64,000 nt of DNA, taken from the NCBI GenBank assembly GCA_024707365.1, contig JANPZV010000004.1, positions 62,001 through 126,000 on the forward strand. The letters are read 5' to 3'. Source of the stretch: Terricaulis sp. (lineage in GTDB: Bacteria; Pseudomonadota; Alphaproteobacteria; Caulobacterales; Aquidulcibacteraceae). The stretch's first letter is position 1. The number at the start of each line of letters is the position of its first letter. Of the stretch, positions 49,081 to 58,745 are shown piece after piece. The notes below the pieces were generated by a model. It was not told where the DNA came from, searched no databases, and saw only the letters and a list, made by a program, of their open reading frames with translations. Both the position numbers and the translations under genes were made by a program.

Positions 49081-51497
49081 GCCGCGCTCGCCGGGATCAC
49101 GAAGCTGTCGATCACGCGCTTTTCGCCGGCCTTGTCGAACGAGACCGTGAGCTTGTTGCCTTCCACATTGCGCACGCGGCCATAGCCGAATTTCTGGTGG
49201 AAGATGCGATCGCCCACGCCATAGCTTGAATCGCTGTCGCCGCTTTTGGCGATGAGGCGCGCTTCGCCGTCGATCGTCGGCGGGCGTGAGCCGCCGCGCC
49301 CCATGTTTTCCTGCGCGCGCCGCCAGCCGGGGATTGGTAGGCGCTGCTAAAGCCCGCGCCCGGCGCGTAGGAATCGAGCCGCGAGGCCGCCTCGCGCACG
49401 CCGCCCGCCTGCATCGCATAACCTGTTTCGCTCACCGCATCGACGTTCGCGGCCGGCAGCTCATCAATGAAGCGCGAAGGCAGCACGGTTTGCCAGCGGC
49501 CATAGATTTGCCGGTTGGCCACAAAGGAAATGCGCGCGCTTTCCCGCGCGCGCGTCACGCCCACATAGGCAAGGCGCCGCTCTTCCTCCAAACCCTTCTC
49601 GCCATTTTCGTTGATCGAGCGCTCGGAAGGGAACACCACTTCCTCCCAGCCGGGCAGGAATACAAGCGGCCATTCGAGGCCCTTGGCCGCATGCAGCGTG
49701 GAAAGCTGCACGTTCGCGCCTTCGCTTTCGCTCTCAATATCGAGCACCAGCGACACATGCTCCAGATACGCTTCCAGCGTATCGAACTGCCCCATGGCCT
49801 GGACAAGCTCTTTCAAGTTTTCCAGCCGCGTCTGCGCTTGCGGGCTTTTATCGTTGCGCAGCATCTCGGTGTAGCCGCTCTCATCCAGCACGGTTTCGGC
49901 GAGTTCGACATGGTTCACGTGCCGGCTCTGATCGCGCCAGCGATCAAAATCGTTGAGGAAGGCGCGCAGCGCCGTTCTCGCTTTCAGCGGCAGATCGTCC
50001 GTCAGGATCAATTCGCGGGCCGCGGCCATAAGTGAGCGGAAGCGCGCGGCCCCGCCCGGCGCTTCATCCTGGCTGCTCACCACTTCGCCGGTATTGGCGT
50101 CAAACAGCGGGCCCGCGTCGGTCACGAAGCGCACCGGCGGCTTGCCCGCATGCGCGTGCAGCTTCTGCACGCTGCTTTCGCCAATGCCACGCTTGGGCTG
50201 ATTGATGATGCGCTCGAACGCGAGATCATCATCCTCAGAACGGATCAGGCGCAGATAGGCGTGCGCATCGCGCACCTCCGCGCGCTCGAAAAAGCGCGGG
50301 CCGCCGATCACTTTGTAAGGGATACGCAGCATCAGGAAGCGTTCTTCAAACGCCCGCATCTGCCAGGCCGCGCGCACCAGGACGGCGCAATCGGCATAGG
50401 TGTGTTTGCCGCCTTGCTGCACCCAATGCTCGATGTCATCGGCGATCAGCCGCGCTTCGGCCTCGCCATCCCACAGCCCGCGCACTTTCACCCGTTCGCC
50501 GAGATCATCGTCGGTGAACAGCGTTTTGCCCAAGCGCCCGCGATTGTTGGCGATGAGGTGCGAGGCGGCGGCGAGGATATGCCCGGTGGAGCGATAATTC
50601 CGCTCCAGCCGCACGACTTTCGCGCCCGGAAAATCATGCTCAAAGCGCAGGATGTTATCGACCTCCGCGCCGCGCCAGCCATAGATGGACTGATCGTCAT
50701 CGCCCACCACGCACAAATTCTTGCGCGCCTGCGCCAGCAAGCGCAGCCAGAGATATTGGGCGACGTTCGTATCCTGATACTCGTCCACCATCAGGTGGCT
50801 GAGCTTCTTGTGATAATTTTCCAGCACGTCGGGATGGCGCTGGAAAATATCGATCATGTGCATCAGCAGATCGCCGAAATCGCACGCGTTCAGGATTTTC
50901 AGCCGCGCCTGATAGATCGCGTAAAGCTTCACGCCCGCGCCGTCGCCGAAATGGAAGGCTTCGCCTTTCGGCACTTTATCGGGCGTCAGCGCGCGGTTCT
51001 TCCAGCCGTCGATCACGCCGGCCAATTGCCGGCCAGGCCAGCGCTTTTCATCGATGCCTTCGGCCTCGATGATTTGCTTAAGCAGGCGGATCTGATCGTC
51101 GGTATCGAGGATGCTGAAATTGTTTTTGAGCCCCACCAGCTCCGCATGCGTGCGCAGCATGCGCGCGCTGATCGAGTGGAAGGTGCCAAGCCAAGGCAAG
51201 CCGCCGCCGCCGGGGCCAAGCAGCGCCTCCACCCGCTCGCGCATTTCCCGCGCGGCCTTGTTGGTGAAGGTGACGGAGAGAATGCTCCAGGGCTTGGCGC
51301 GGCCTGTCGTCAACAGGTGCGCGAGGCGCGTTGTCAAAACGCGCGTTTTGCCTGTGCCTGCGCCGGCCAGAACCAGCACCGGGCCGTCGAGCGCCTCCAC
51401 CGCCGCGCGCTGCTCAGGGTTGAGGCCCGCCAGATAAGGCGGGGCCGCCATCGCGCGCTGCGAGATCGGCAGGGATCTCTCCGCTGTCGTCGCTCAT
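49077..51497 (-). CDS. uvrD: UvrD/PcrA-type superfamily 1 DNA helicase (one or two frameshifts)
   Basis: The ATP-driven 3'-5' helicase of about 807 residues works in excision repair and replication restart. Motifs: Q-motif LNPEQRAAVEAL, Walker A AGAGTGKTR, Walker B VDEYQDTN, QSIYGWRGA, LERNYRST and the late VGVTRARE. The C-terminal tail has the RVRNVEGNKLTVSFD Tudor-like domain. A G is missing near 49330. From the ATG at 51497 (MSDDSGEIPADLAAR) to the conserved start near 51451 the frame also shifts, probably a lost CG pair. If that is not so, 51451 is the start. Confidence 0.9.
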
Positions 51498-51567
51498 CGA
51501 TCTGTCCATTGAATGCGCACCTTAGCACGAAGCGAGAACATGGGGAGGGCGCGGCCCAGCGCCACGG

Positions 51568-51618
51568 CTAAAGCTTTTGATGCATCGTGCGGGCCGCTTT
51601 TAAGTCCCGCCGCTTTAG
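51568..51618. repeat. Palindromic repeat family A, copy 4 (internally deleted)
   Basis: The 51-base copy has CTAAAGC at the left end, then a loop and right arm (TTTGATGCATCGTG, CCGCTTTTAAGTCCCG, GCTTTAG) that closely match copy 3. The left arm is missing. It lies between uvrD and the lipoprotein at 51707. Confidence 0.75.
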
Positions 51619-51706
51619 CGGTGTTTGTTCCTCGTGCGGGCGCCGCGCACGCGGTATAAGCGATGTGGCGCGCGTGGAGGCATGCGGCGGCTGTTGAGGG
51701 GCGTGA

Positions 51707-52121
51707 ATGCAGATCTGCTCGATGGTGTTTGGTTTGGTTTTGGCGCTCGGCGCGTGCGGCGCCCGCAGGCGCCCGCGCCGGAGCCGGAACCTGTTCCCCG
51801 CCAGCAGAGACCGCCTTCGTGGCCGAAGCGGCGCCGGCCTTCGTCGGCGAATGGGCCGCCGGCGCCGACCTTTGCGTGGAACCCGCCTGGCGCTTCGATG
51901 CGCGCGAGCTCAGCACGCTGGGCGAGGTGCATTGCGCCTTCAGCGAGATCGCCCGCACGCAAGATGGTTATGCGATCAAGGCCATGTGCACGGCCGAAGG
52001 CCCGCCCGCGCCATATGATCTCGGCATCGCGCTGAGCGATAACGGCCAAGCCATGGCGCTCTCGGGCGGGCCCTGGGGCGAGCCGCCGATGCAATTGGCG
52101 CTGTGCGGCCCGTTGCGCTGA
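51707..52121 (+). CDS. Lipoprotein of unknown function (two frameshifts)
   Basis: With one C restored near 51763 and one near 51795 this encodes about 138 residues. A lipoprotein signal ends LALGACGA, a Pro/Glu linker (PQAPAPEPEPVP) follows, and the mature part has FVGEWAAGADLCVEPAWRF, HCAFSEIARTQDGYAIKAMC and LALCGPLR. Four cysteines suggest two disulfides. No family is recognised with confidence. A GAGGGG site precedes the ATG. Confidence 0.6.
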
Positions 52122-52140
52122 GCGGGCTTGCTGTTTGGAT

Positions 52141-52368
52141 TTAGATCCGATGCTCGAGCACGAACACGCGCACGGCTGATGCGAGTGAGGCTTCCGGGGT
52201 GTCGCGCCCGCGGGTTTCATCGATCGAGGCGATCAGCACTGGCAGCGTCTGCGTGCGGGCGCGGGCGATGCGCTCCAGCCCCGCCCAGAACTCAGGTTCC
52301 AGCGCGAGGGAAGTGCGATGGCCGGCAATCCGCATGGACCGCTTTTTCAGGGCGCCTTTAGCTGTCAT
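52141..52368 (-). CDS. Ribbon-helix-helix domain protein
   Basis: The 75-residue protein (from the ATG at 52368) has KKRSMRIAGHRTSLALEPEFW, then LERIARARTQTLPVLIASID and a SAVRVFVLEHRI end. This is the RHH_4 family, a small fold that binds DNA as a dimer in relatives. The ATG overlaps the stop of the DUF4169 gene (ATGACAGCTAA), so the two are coupled. An in-frame start at 52386 would lengthen it by six residues. Confidence 0.8.
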   Translation of the reverse strand: MTAKGALKKRSMRIAGHRTSLALEPEFWAGLERIARARTQTLPVLIASIDETRGRDTPEASLASAVRVFVLEHRI

Positions 52369-52537
52369 CTCGTTTGTGTCCGTCAAGTTTTCGCGCCGTT
52401 GCGTCCGCCTCGGCTTTGGTGAGTGCGCGTTCGGCTTTGCTGCGGCCGTGCGCGCGACGATTGGCTTCCGCTTCGCTCTCTTTTTCCGCGCGCACTTTCG
52501 CCTTGCGGGCGCGCTTGAGATTGATGACGGCTGCCAT
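52358..52537 (-). CDS. DUF4169 family protein
   Basis: This 59-residue protein begins MAAVINLKRARKAKVRAEK and continues as one charged helix (SEAEANRRAHGRSKAER, ALTKAEADATARKLDGHK). The NLxRARKAK start and the LDGHK end are the family signature. Function is unknown. It lies between fumC and the ribbon-helix-helix gene, the usual alphaproteobacterial order. ATG at 52537, with a 309-base gap to fumC. Confidence 0.85.
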   Translation of the reverse strand: MAAVINLKRARKAKVRAEKESEAEANRRAHGRSKAERALTKAEADATARKLDGHKRDDS

Positions 52538-52846
52538 TGCCGCCTTGATGTAGGCCGCTACCTGTTAACGGCCAACCCCGCATGCGACGAATAACAGCTC
52601 GTCGCGGCATCACGCGCGCGTGATGTTCCACTGGTTATCTGGCTTGTTATCCTTAAGCGTAAGGTTCCCGATGCGCCGCGCGCTCTGCGCGCGCATGCAC
52701 GATCTGCGCATTGTATTGGGCGAACAAAAGCGCGCGCAAAGTTTCAGCCGCACCCGTAGATACTCTTCGTCCAAACGCAGCTGCTCACGCTGCGCGCCTC
52801 CCGCCCTGGTTGCGCCGCGAGTGATTTCGCTCGCGGTTCCGACGCT
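52538..52846. other. Intergenic region between fumC and the DUF4169 gene
   Basis: No credible gene is seen. A hairpin (CCGCGAG, loop, CTCGCGG at about 52816-52838) follows the fumC stop but has no T-run on the fumC strand. An open frame of 76 codons on the plus strand (52620-52850) has no family features. The promoter for the two small genes is probably near 52540-52640. Confidence 0.4.
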
Positions 52847-54233
52847 TTAACCCGGCGCGATCATGTTTTCGGGGCGCACGATGGCGTCGAAATCTTCCGC
52901 CGGGATGCCGTCCTTAATCGCTTCCTCGCGCAGCGTGGTGCCGTTCTTGTGCGCGGTTTTGGCGATCTTGGCGGCGCGGTCGTAGCCGTATTTTTCCTTG
53001 AGCGGCGTCACCAGCATCAGCGAGTTTTCGAGCCCGCGTTGGATGTTGTCCAAACGCGGCTCGATGCCGACGACGCAGTTTTCCGTGAAGCTCACCGCCG
53101 CATCGGCCAGCAGCCGCACCGATTGCAGGAAATTATACGCCATCATCGGGTTGAACACGTTGAGTTCAAAATGCCCCTGGCTGCCGGCGAAGCCGATGGC
53201 GGCGTTGTTGCCGTGAATATGCGCGCACACTTGCGTCAGCGCTTCGCACTGGGTCGGGTTCACTTTGCCTGGCATGATCGAAGAGCCCGGCTCGTTCTCG
53301 GGCAGCGCGAGCTCGCCCAGGCCCGAGCGGGGGCCTGAACCCAGAAAGCGGATGTCGTTGGCGATCTTAAAGCAGCTCATCGCCACGGTGTTGATCGCGC
53401 CGTGCGTCATCACCATCGCATCGTGCGCGGCCAGCGCCTCGAACTTGTTGGGGGCGGAGGTGAACGGCAAACCAGTGATCTGCGCGATTTTGCTCGCCAC
53501 CAGATCGGCGAAGCCGATAGGCGAGGCGAGGCCCGTGCCCACGGCCGTGCCGCCTTGGGCCAATTGCATCAGCATCGGCAGCGTCATCTCGATGCGCTTG
53601 ACGCCGTTTTCGACCTGCTGGGCGTAGCCGGAAAATTCCTGGCCCAAAGTCACCGGCGTTGCGTCCTGGGTGTGCGTGCGGCCGATCTTGATGATGTCCT
53701 TCCAGGCGTTCGCCTTATCGTTCAGCGCGTTGCGCAGCGTCTGCAGCGCCGGGATCAGGCGATGCACCACTTCTTCGGCGCAGGCGATGTGCATGGCGGT
53801 GGGGAAGGTGTCGTTCGAGCTTTGGCTCATATTGACGTGATCGTTCGGGTGGATCGGCTTTTTCGAGCCCATCTCCCCGCCGAGCATTTCGATGCCGCGA
53901 TTGGAGATCACTTCATTGGCGTTCATGTTCGATTGCGTGCCAGAGCCCGTCTGCCACACCACCAGCGGGAAATGGCTGTCGAGCTTGCCTTCGATCACCT
54001 CGTCGCTCGCCTTGATGATCACCGCGCCCAGTTCAGGATCGAGCTTGCCGAGCGCGATGTTCGCCTCGGCGGCGGCCTTCTTGACGATGCCCAGCGCCCG
54101 GACGATCGGGCGCGGGCTGCTTTTCCCAGCCGATCTTGAAATTGCCGAGGCTGCGCTCTGCCTGGGCGCCCCAATATTTATCAGCCTCGACAGGGATCGG
54201 GCCAAAGGTGTCTGTTTCGGTGCGGGTCGTCAT
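52847..54233 (-). CDS. fumC: Class II fumarate hydratase (one frameshift)
   Basis: The corrected 461-residue protein converts fumarate to malate in the TCA cycle. It starts [19 protein letters not shown], has [36 protein letters not shown] (with the active-site residues) and the class signature [15 protein letters not shown]. An extra C in CAGCCCGCG near 54115 breaks the frame after GWEK. The start at 54233 gives the usual [11 protein letters not shown]. Confidence 0.93.
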
Positions 54234-54285
54234 GGGGAAGGGCCTCTGGTAAATCTGCCGCCTTGTCCGCTGAGGGGATATGGGC

Positions 54286-54474
54286 ATGGACAGGCTGGAT
54301 CAAGCCGCCGGCGGCGATTGGCGGATGCAGCTCAAGCATAAGCGGGCCATCGCCGCCTTGCGCGCGGACGATCCGTCGCGGGCGGCGGCCGCGCCGCCGG
54401 CTGGCCGGGCGCCGCCGGCCGCCGGCCAAAGCCCCGCCTTCCGCGCCGCGCGGATCAAGGCCATGGCCGCATGA
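54286..54474 (+). CDS. Small hypothetical protein coupled to a RusA-like gene
   Basis: The 62-residue, basic, Ala/Pro-rich protein starts [19 protein letters not shown] and ends [12 protein letters not shown]. Its stop overlaps the next ATG (ATGA). No family is recognised and the Pro-rich middle looks disordered. GAGGGG lies eight bases before the ATG at 54286, a better fit than the ATG at 54280. Confidence 0.5.
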   Translation: MDRLDQAAGGDWRMQLKHKRAIAALRADDPSRAAAAPPAGRAPPAAGQSPAFRAARIKAMAA

Positions 54475-54830
54475 GCGAATGGATCGCCCACGGCAAAGTG
54501 CGCGCGCGCCTGATCGAAGGCGGCGTCGAGATCGCCATCGACGGCATCACCACACAGGCGCGCTATTACAAGCAATTGGTTTACGAGTTTTTCCGCAAGG
54601 AGTTCGACATCCGCCCGCGCTACGGCGAGTTCGAGGTTGAGCTCAGAATGGAATATATCGGCGAAGCGCCGCGCCTGGATTTGGACAACCTCGCCAAAGC
54701 CCTGCTCGATGCGCTCAAGGGCCATGTGTTTGTCGATGACAGCCAAATCGCGCGCCTGCTGTGCGAGCGTTTTGCGGGCGAGCGGGAGCGGATCAGCGTG
54801 AGGGCGGTGCGGCGCGCTACTTCCACCTAA
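54471..54830 (+). CDS. RusA-family crossover junction endonuclease
   Basis: The 119-residue protein has the RusA fold: IAIDGITTQARYYKQLVYEF near the start, the catalytic acidic motif RLDLDNLAKALLDAL and GHVFVDDSQIARL. The aspartates in these two segments bind the magnesium used to cut Holliday junctions. RusA genes often come from phages, but no other phage gene is nearby and the codon use is like its neighbours. It converges on plsC with a 14-base overlap. Confidence 0.82.
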   Translation: MSEWIAHGKVRARLIEGGVEIAIDGITTQARYYKQLVYEFFRKEFDIRPRYGEFEVELRMEYIGEAPRLDLDNLAKALLDALKGHVFVDDSQIARLLCERFAGERERISVRAVRRATST

Positions 54831-55458
54831 GCGGCGGCGCCTCCGCTTTCAGCGCCTCAATCTTCGCCCGCAATTCATCCACCAGCGCCCGATAATCGCC
54901 GCGCCAATAGAGCGCCTTGCCCACCACGGCGGTGGTGTTGAACGGCACAAGCAGTTTCGCATCTTTCGGCAGCGAGCGCCCCGCGCCTTGCAGATACACC
55001 GGCACGATCGGCGCCTCTGGCGCAGATTCCGCCAGCCGCGCCACGCCGCCTTTGAACTTCGTCATTTCCTCGGGCGCGCCGCGCGAGCCTTCGGGGAAGA
55101 TCACCAGGATTTCCCCGCGCGCCAGCGCTTCTTTTGCGCCCGCCAGCACATCCTCGCCGCGCTCGGCGCCGCTGCGTTTGATCGGGATGATGCCGATAAT
55201 GTTGCGCGAAAACCAGGAGCCAAAGCCGCCTTTGTCAAAATGATCCGCCGCCGCAACGGGGCGCAGCTTCGGCAACAGCCTGGAAGGAAAGAGGCACAGC
55301 AGCACCACTGTATCGACGTGGCTGTTGTGATTGGCCGCGATGATCGCCGGGCCATCTTTCGGCAGATTTTCCGCTCCGATCACATCGAGCCCGAACATCA
55401 GCCGCGCCAGCGGCCGCACGATCAGCATCAGCAGATAGCGGCGGAAGATTTGCAGCAT
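54817..55458 (-). CDS. plsC: 1-acyl-glycerol-3-phosphate acyltransferase (PlsC family)
   Basis: The 213-residue membrane-associated enzyme has IIAANHNSHVDTVVLLCLF (the HxxxxD catalytic motif) and IFPEGSRGAPEEM (the substrate-binding FPEG motif). It adds the second acyl chain to lysophosphatidic acid. Its ATG overlaps the cdsA stop (TGATG). The next step enzyme, CdsA, is encoded in front of it, which supports the pathway assignment. The frame is intact. Confidence 0.88.
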   Translation of the reverse strand: MLQIFRRYLLMLIVRPLARLMFGLDVIGAENLPKDGPAIIAANHNSHVDTVVLLCLFPSRLLPKLRPVAAADHFDKGGFGSWFSRNIIGIIPIKRSGAERGEDVLAGAKEALARGEILVIFPEGSRGAPEEMTKFKGGVARLAESAPEAPIVPVYLQGAGRSLPKDAKLLVPFNTTAVVGKALYWRGDYRALVDELRAKIEALKAEAPPLRWK

Positions 55459-56454
55459 CAAAACCGCTCAATCGCGAAATACGCCAGCAAGTGAAAATAA
55501 ACCGGCGCGGCGAAAGTGAGGCTATCGAGCCGATCGAGCACCCCGCCATGGCCGGGGATGAGGCGCGATGTATCCTTCACGCCAAGATCGCGTTTGATCG
55601 CGCTCATCGTAATGTCGCCAAAAAATCCGGCCAGCGGCACGATAAGCCCCATGATCGCCGCGTGCGCCGGCGAAAGCGGGGTGAAGAAGGGCGCGAGGAA
55701 ATAAAACACGGCGGCCGTCGTCAGCCAGCCGCCGATCGCCTTCCCAGGTTTTGTTCGGCGACACATTCGGCGTGATCTTGTTGCGGCCGATGGCTTTGCC
55801 CCAGCAATATTGCGCCACATCGTTCAGCTGCGTGATCAGCAGCAGGAAAAACACCAGCCCCGCCGCGCCCGCCGGCGCCTCTGCATCGGGCGTGCGCATC
55901 AGGAAGGCGATATAGCCTATATTATAAACGCAAACGACAACGCCCCAATGCACGATGCCCACGGTGGATAAAAACCCATCCGTGCGCCCTATCCAGGCCA
56001 TGGTCGCGGCCATCACAAGAAAGGCGTAAACCGGGGTAAAGACGAGATAGATATTGTAGCTGTCCTGAAACAGCGTATCGGTGAAGATGAGCCCGTAATT
56101 GACGATGATCGTCAGATACGCCAGCAGCACGATCAGCCGATCTTCCTTTCGCGTGGGCGCCAGCGTGAGAAACTCTTTCAGCGCCAGAAACGAAATCACC
56201 GCCATCAAAATGGTGAAAGCCTGCCAGCCCGCCAGCAGCGCCCCGCCTACTAGCAGCGCGATCACCCACCAGGAGCGCATCCGCGGCCCAAGATCGCTCC
56301 ACTTGCCCGGCTGCGCGCGCGGCAGGATCAGCGCCGCCAGCGTGCCCAGCAGCAAAAGCGCAAGCACGCCCGCAAAGCCGAGCATCAGCGGCAGATGGAC
56401 ATCAATCCCGCAGCCATGGCTCCAACACGTCAGCAAGTTTCCTTCGATGCGCAT
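55458..56454 (-). CDS. cdsA: Phosphatidate cytidylyltransferase (one frameshift)
   Basis: The corrected product, about 332 residues, has many membrane helices and makes CDP-diacylglycerol from phosphatidate and CTP. Signatures are NVSPNKTWEG and the C-terminal SAIKRDLGVKDTSRLIPGHG with GVLDRLDS. A GC pair is missing near 55738 (GAAGGCGATC), just after NKTWEG, and restores AIGGWLTT. Its start at 56454 is 36 bases from the divergent gene at 56491, so the two promoters are very close. Confidence 0.88.
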
Positions 56455-56490
56455 GGCCCGAGCATTGCGCCTTGCCAGGGCGGGCCGTCA

Positions 56491-56885
56491 ATGAGCGGGC
56501 TTCAATCGTTTCGCCAATGGGCGGCGCAAAGCACGCTCGCGCATGTGGCGTTCGGCTTCCTGGCCATGGGCGGCTGGGCGCTGTTTGCAAACCGCGAACA
56601 TCCGCTCGAAGCCATGCTTCTCGCGGGGCTTGTGCAGGGAACGATCTCGGGCCTGCTCACGCTCGGGCTCAAAAATTCCTCGAATGGCGGAACGCGCGCC
56701 TCAAAGGCGCCGCCGCTTTGATCGTTCCGCCTGCGATCACCGCCTCCACCATCTTCGCCATTCTCGTTTCGGCCCACACGCTCGCGGCCACGCCCGCGCT
56801 TTGGGCCACGATCGCGGTTCCGTTCACGGTCTCGACCAGTTACGCCATCCTCTACAATCTCCGCCTCTCAAGAGAGCGCTCATGA
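56491..56885 (+). CDS. Small integral membrane protein (one frameshift)
   Basis: With one A restored near 56675 (CTCAAAAATTCC), this encodes about 131 residues: LAHVAFGFLAMGGWALF, then AMLLAGLVQGTISGLLTL and, after a basic turn, AALIVPPAITASTIFAIL and a further helix. Four membrane segments are visible. No family is recognised. Its stop overlaps the ATG of the CDP-alcohol phosphatidyltransferase (ATGA), so the two are coupled and it may take part in phospholipid synthesis. Confidence 0.6.
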
Positions 56886-57535
56886 GCCAGGATCGCCGCC
56901 CGATTTCCCAACGCGAACACGGCTGGGCCAAGGCGCTCACGCGCGCGCTGGTCAAAAGCGGGGCAACGCCCAATCTCATCTCTTTCAGCAGCATCGTGTT
57001 CGCCGCTTTTGGCGGGCTGTGTTTTTACGCGATCGGGCTCGCCGCAAGCGCAGGCGATCGCGTGCTGTTGTGCATCGGCGCGGCGCTGTTTTGCCAGCTG
57101 CGGCTGCTGGCCAACATGATGGACGGCATGGTCGCGGTCGAAGGCGGCAGGGGCGGGCCCGATGGCCCGGTCTGGAACGAATTGCCCGATCGCTTCGCCG
57201 ATATTTTTATCCTTGTTGGCGCAGGTTATGGCGCAGCGGCGCTGGGGGTGGCGGATGCTTCACTCGGCTGGGCCGCCGCTGTTGCTGCGGTAATGACAGC
57301 TTACGTGCGCGAGGTGGCGCGTGGCGCCGGCGCGCCGGCTGACTTCTCTGGCCCGATGGCGAAACCGCACCGCATGTTTGTGATGACGCTGGCGACGCTG
57401 CTCACGATCTTCGATGCGCACATGGGCGGTGCGGGCGCGGTGTTGCACATCGCCCTCTGGATCGTGCTGATTGGCTCGATTTTCGTTGTGCTCAACCGCA
57501 CGCGGCGCGCGCTCGCGTTCTTGAACAAGCGTTAA
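56882..57535 (+). CDS. CDP-alcohol phosphatidyltransferase family protein
   Basis: The 217-residue polytopic membrane protein belongs to the family that moves a phosphatidyl group from CDP-diacylglycerol to an alcohol. The catalytic region reads ANMMDGMVAVEGG, then WNELPDRFADIFIL. The classical motif DxxDGxxARx8GxxxDxxxD is modified: the first Asp is Asn, the AR is AV, and the last two aspartates (DRFAD) come at a longer distance. Placement beside cdsA and plsC supports a lipid role; the acceptor alcohol is unknown. The frame is intact. Confidence 0.8.
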   Translation: MSQDRRPISQREHGWAKALTRALVKSGATPNLISFSSIVFAAFGGLCFYAIGLAASAGDRVLLCIGAALFCQLRLLANMMDGMVAVEGGRGGPDGPVWNELPDRFADIFILVGAGYGAAALGVADASLGWAAAVAAVMTAYVREVARGAGAPADFSGPMAKPHRMFVMTLATLLTIFDAHMGGAGAVLHIALWIVLIGSIFVVLNRTRRALAFLNKR

Positions 57536-57540
57536 AACAA

Positions 57541-57566
57541 AAAACGCCCGCTTGCGCGGGCGTTTC
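57541..57566. terminator. Bidirectional intrinsic terminator
   Basis: A nine-base stem (AACGCCCGC at 57543-57551, GCGGGCGTT at 57556-57564) with loop TTGC. On the minus strand it is followed by TTTTTTG, ending sspB; on the plus strand by TTT, ending the CDP-alcohol gene. Confidence 0.8.
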
Positions 57567-57589
57567 GGTTCACCGTTTTGCGGCGCCGT

Positions 57590-58081
57590 TTATTTTTTGC
57601 GGAACGCGTCGAGGCTCACCACGGCGCTGGCTTCGCTCACGGGCGCAGCTTCGGCGCGCGCTTGCGGGGCGGGGGCGCTGGGCTCATCGCCGGCGGCCAT
57701 GCGCGCTTCGTCAGCGGGGGGCTGTTCAAACTGCAGGCCGAACTTCACGCTCGGATCAAAGAAGCGGGTGATGGCTTTCAGCGGAATGGTGATCGGCTGC
57801 GGCTGGCCCGAGAATTTCAGGATCACGCGGAAGCGATCGGCGTAAACTTCGAGATCCCAGAATTGGTGCTCGAGCACGATCGTCATTTCTTCCGGATAAC
57901 GCGCGCGCAGATGATCAGGGATGATCACGCCTTCGCCGTGCGTGCGGAAGGTGATGTAGAAATGATGCTTTCCGGGCAGGCCGTTCGTGCTCGCCGCTTG
58001 TTGCAGCGCTGTCCGCACGACGCTGCGCAGCGCGTCCTGCATCAGCGTTTCATATCCGATCAAGTCATCGGCCACGAGCAT
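57590..58081 (-). CDS. sspB: ClpXP adaptor SspB (alpha type)
   Basis: The 163-residue protein has the SspB core (LIGYETLMQDALRSVV, HHFYITFRTHGEGV, FWDLEVYADRFRVIL, LKAITRFFDPSVKFGLQF), a disordered Ala/Pro-rich linker and a basic C-terminal tail (VVSLDAFRKK) that docks on ClpX. SspB catches proteins carrying the ssrA tag and hands them to ClpXP. GAAGGGG precedes the ATG at 58081. The tmRNA gene that makes the tag lies on the same strand, starting about 650 bases upstream. Confidence 0.92.
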   Translation of the reverse strand: MLVADDLIGYETLMQDALRSVVRTALQQAASTNGLPGKHHFYITFRTHGEGVIIPDHLRARYPEEMTIVLEHQFWDLEVYADRFRVILKFSGQPQPITIPLKAITRFFDPSVKFGLQFEQPPADEARMAAGDEPSAPAPQARAEAAPVSEASAVVSLDAFRKK

Positions 58082-58419
58082 GCCCCTTCAATTCTTGTCC
58101 ACACCCTTAATGGCTCGTTTCGCTCAGTCAATTGCTGATCCATGCGGCGCGAACTCACATTGCTTTGCAACGATGGCTGGAGAAACAGCGCCCCGTTGCA
58201 CAGCGATGCGCGCCGTTGCAAACCAAGGGCCAGCCCTCGCGCCGCGCGCGAGAACTTCGCCAAATATCTGCGTGCAAAGCAGAATTCTCACGCCTTGTTG
58301 AAAGCGGCGCACGCGGCGCCTGTATCGGAACGCCCAAGGGGCGTAAAACTCGCTCAAGCCGTCGCGCTGTTGTGGATAACGTGCGTGCGCCTGATGCGGC
58401 GTAATCGAGAAGGGGGTGC
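58082..58419. other. Intergenic region between sspB and the tmRNA terminator
   Basis: No gene with family features is seen; open frames here on either strand are short and carry frequent rare features. TGTGGATAA (58371-58379) is a perfect DnaA box on the minus strand and TTGTCCACA (58095-58103) a one-mismatch box. The sspB promoter should lie in this stretch. Confidence 0.4.
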
Positions 58420-58460
58420 AAAAAAAGAGAATCCCGGACTTCTGTTGCCGGGCGTCCGGG
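58420..58460 (-). terminator. Intrinsic terminator of ssrA
   Basis: On the minus strand CCCGGAC (58454-58460) pairs with GTCCGGG (58433-58439) and is followed by ATTCTC and seven T residues (58420-58426). It closes the tmRNA transcription unit. Confidence 0.8.
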
Positions 58461-58727
58461 GGCCCCGCCTGAGGATGCTACTCGTCAGGACTTAAGGTCG
58501 GAATTACCCGCACTGCTTACGCAGCGAGAGCGAATTCCTCAGCGTTGTTGTCATTGGCAACTATGCTGTTCGCCCTGTAACGGGAGCACCCGAGCAAAAG
58601 CATCAGCCTTCAACGTCCGTCGATCCTATTTCGGCCCCAGACAATCCCCAATGAGGATGAAACTGGTGGAGCCGCCGGGCATCGCACCCGGGTCCGATCC
58701 GCCTATCTCTGCGCGTTTATCGCCATA
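58461..58727 (-). ncRNA. ssrA: Two-piece (circularly permuted) tmRNA
   Basis: The minus strand encodes the acceptor piece first: a T-arm (CCGGG, TGCGATG, CCCGG), then CGGCTCC-A-CCA with the CCA encoded (end at 58664). About 25 bases later the coding piece starts at 58638 with GGGGCCGAAATAGGATCGAC. GGGGCCG pairs with CGGCTCC and gives the G3-U70 wobble that alanyl-tRNA synthetase needs. The tag frame (58558 down to 58517) reads ANDNNAEEFALAA-stop, a typical alphaproteobacterial proteolysis tag ending LAA. tmRNA frees stalled ribosomes and tags the broken protein. The outer ends given are approximate. Confidence 0.93.
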
Positions 58728-58745
58728 GTCCGGGCAAGCCCGGAC

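Noticed and set aside
51498-51560. LexA box in front of uvrD
   Set aside because: GAAC occurs once but no GTTC-N7-GTTC or GAAC-N7-GAAC pair is present.
54471-54830. Prophage remnant indicated by the RusA-like gene
   Set aside because: No integrase, capsid, repressor or attachment site is nearby; RusA homologues also occur as chromosomal genes.
58095-58379. Replication origin suggested by two DnaA-type boxes
   Set aside because: Two scattered boxes, one imperfect, without an AT-rich unwinding region or origin-linked genes are not enough.
58664-58727. tRNA-Ala gene suggested by a T-arm and CCA
   Set aside because: There is no anticodon arm; the acceptor pairs with the 5' end of a downstream RNA carrying the proteolysis tag, so it is the acceptor piece of tmRNA.
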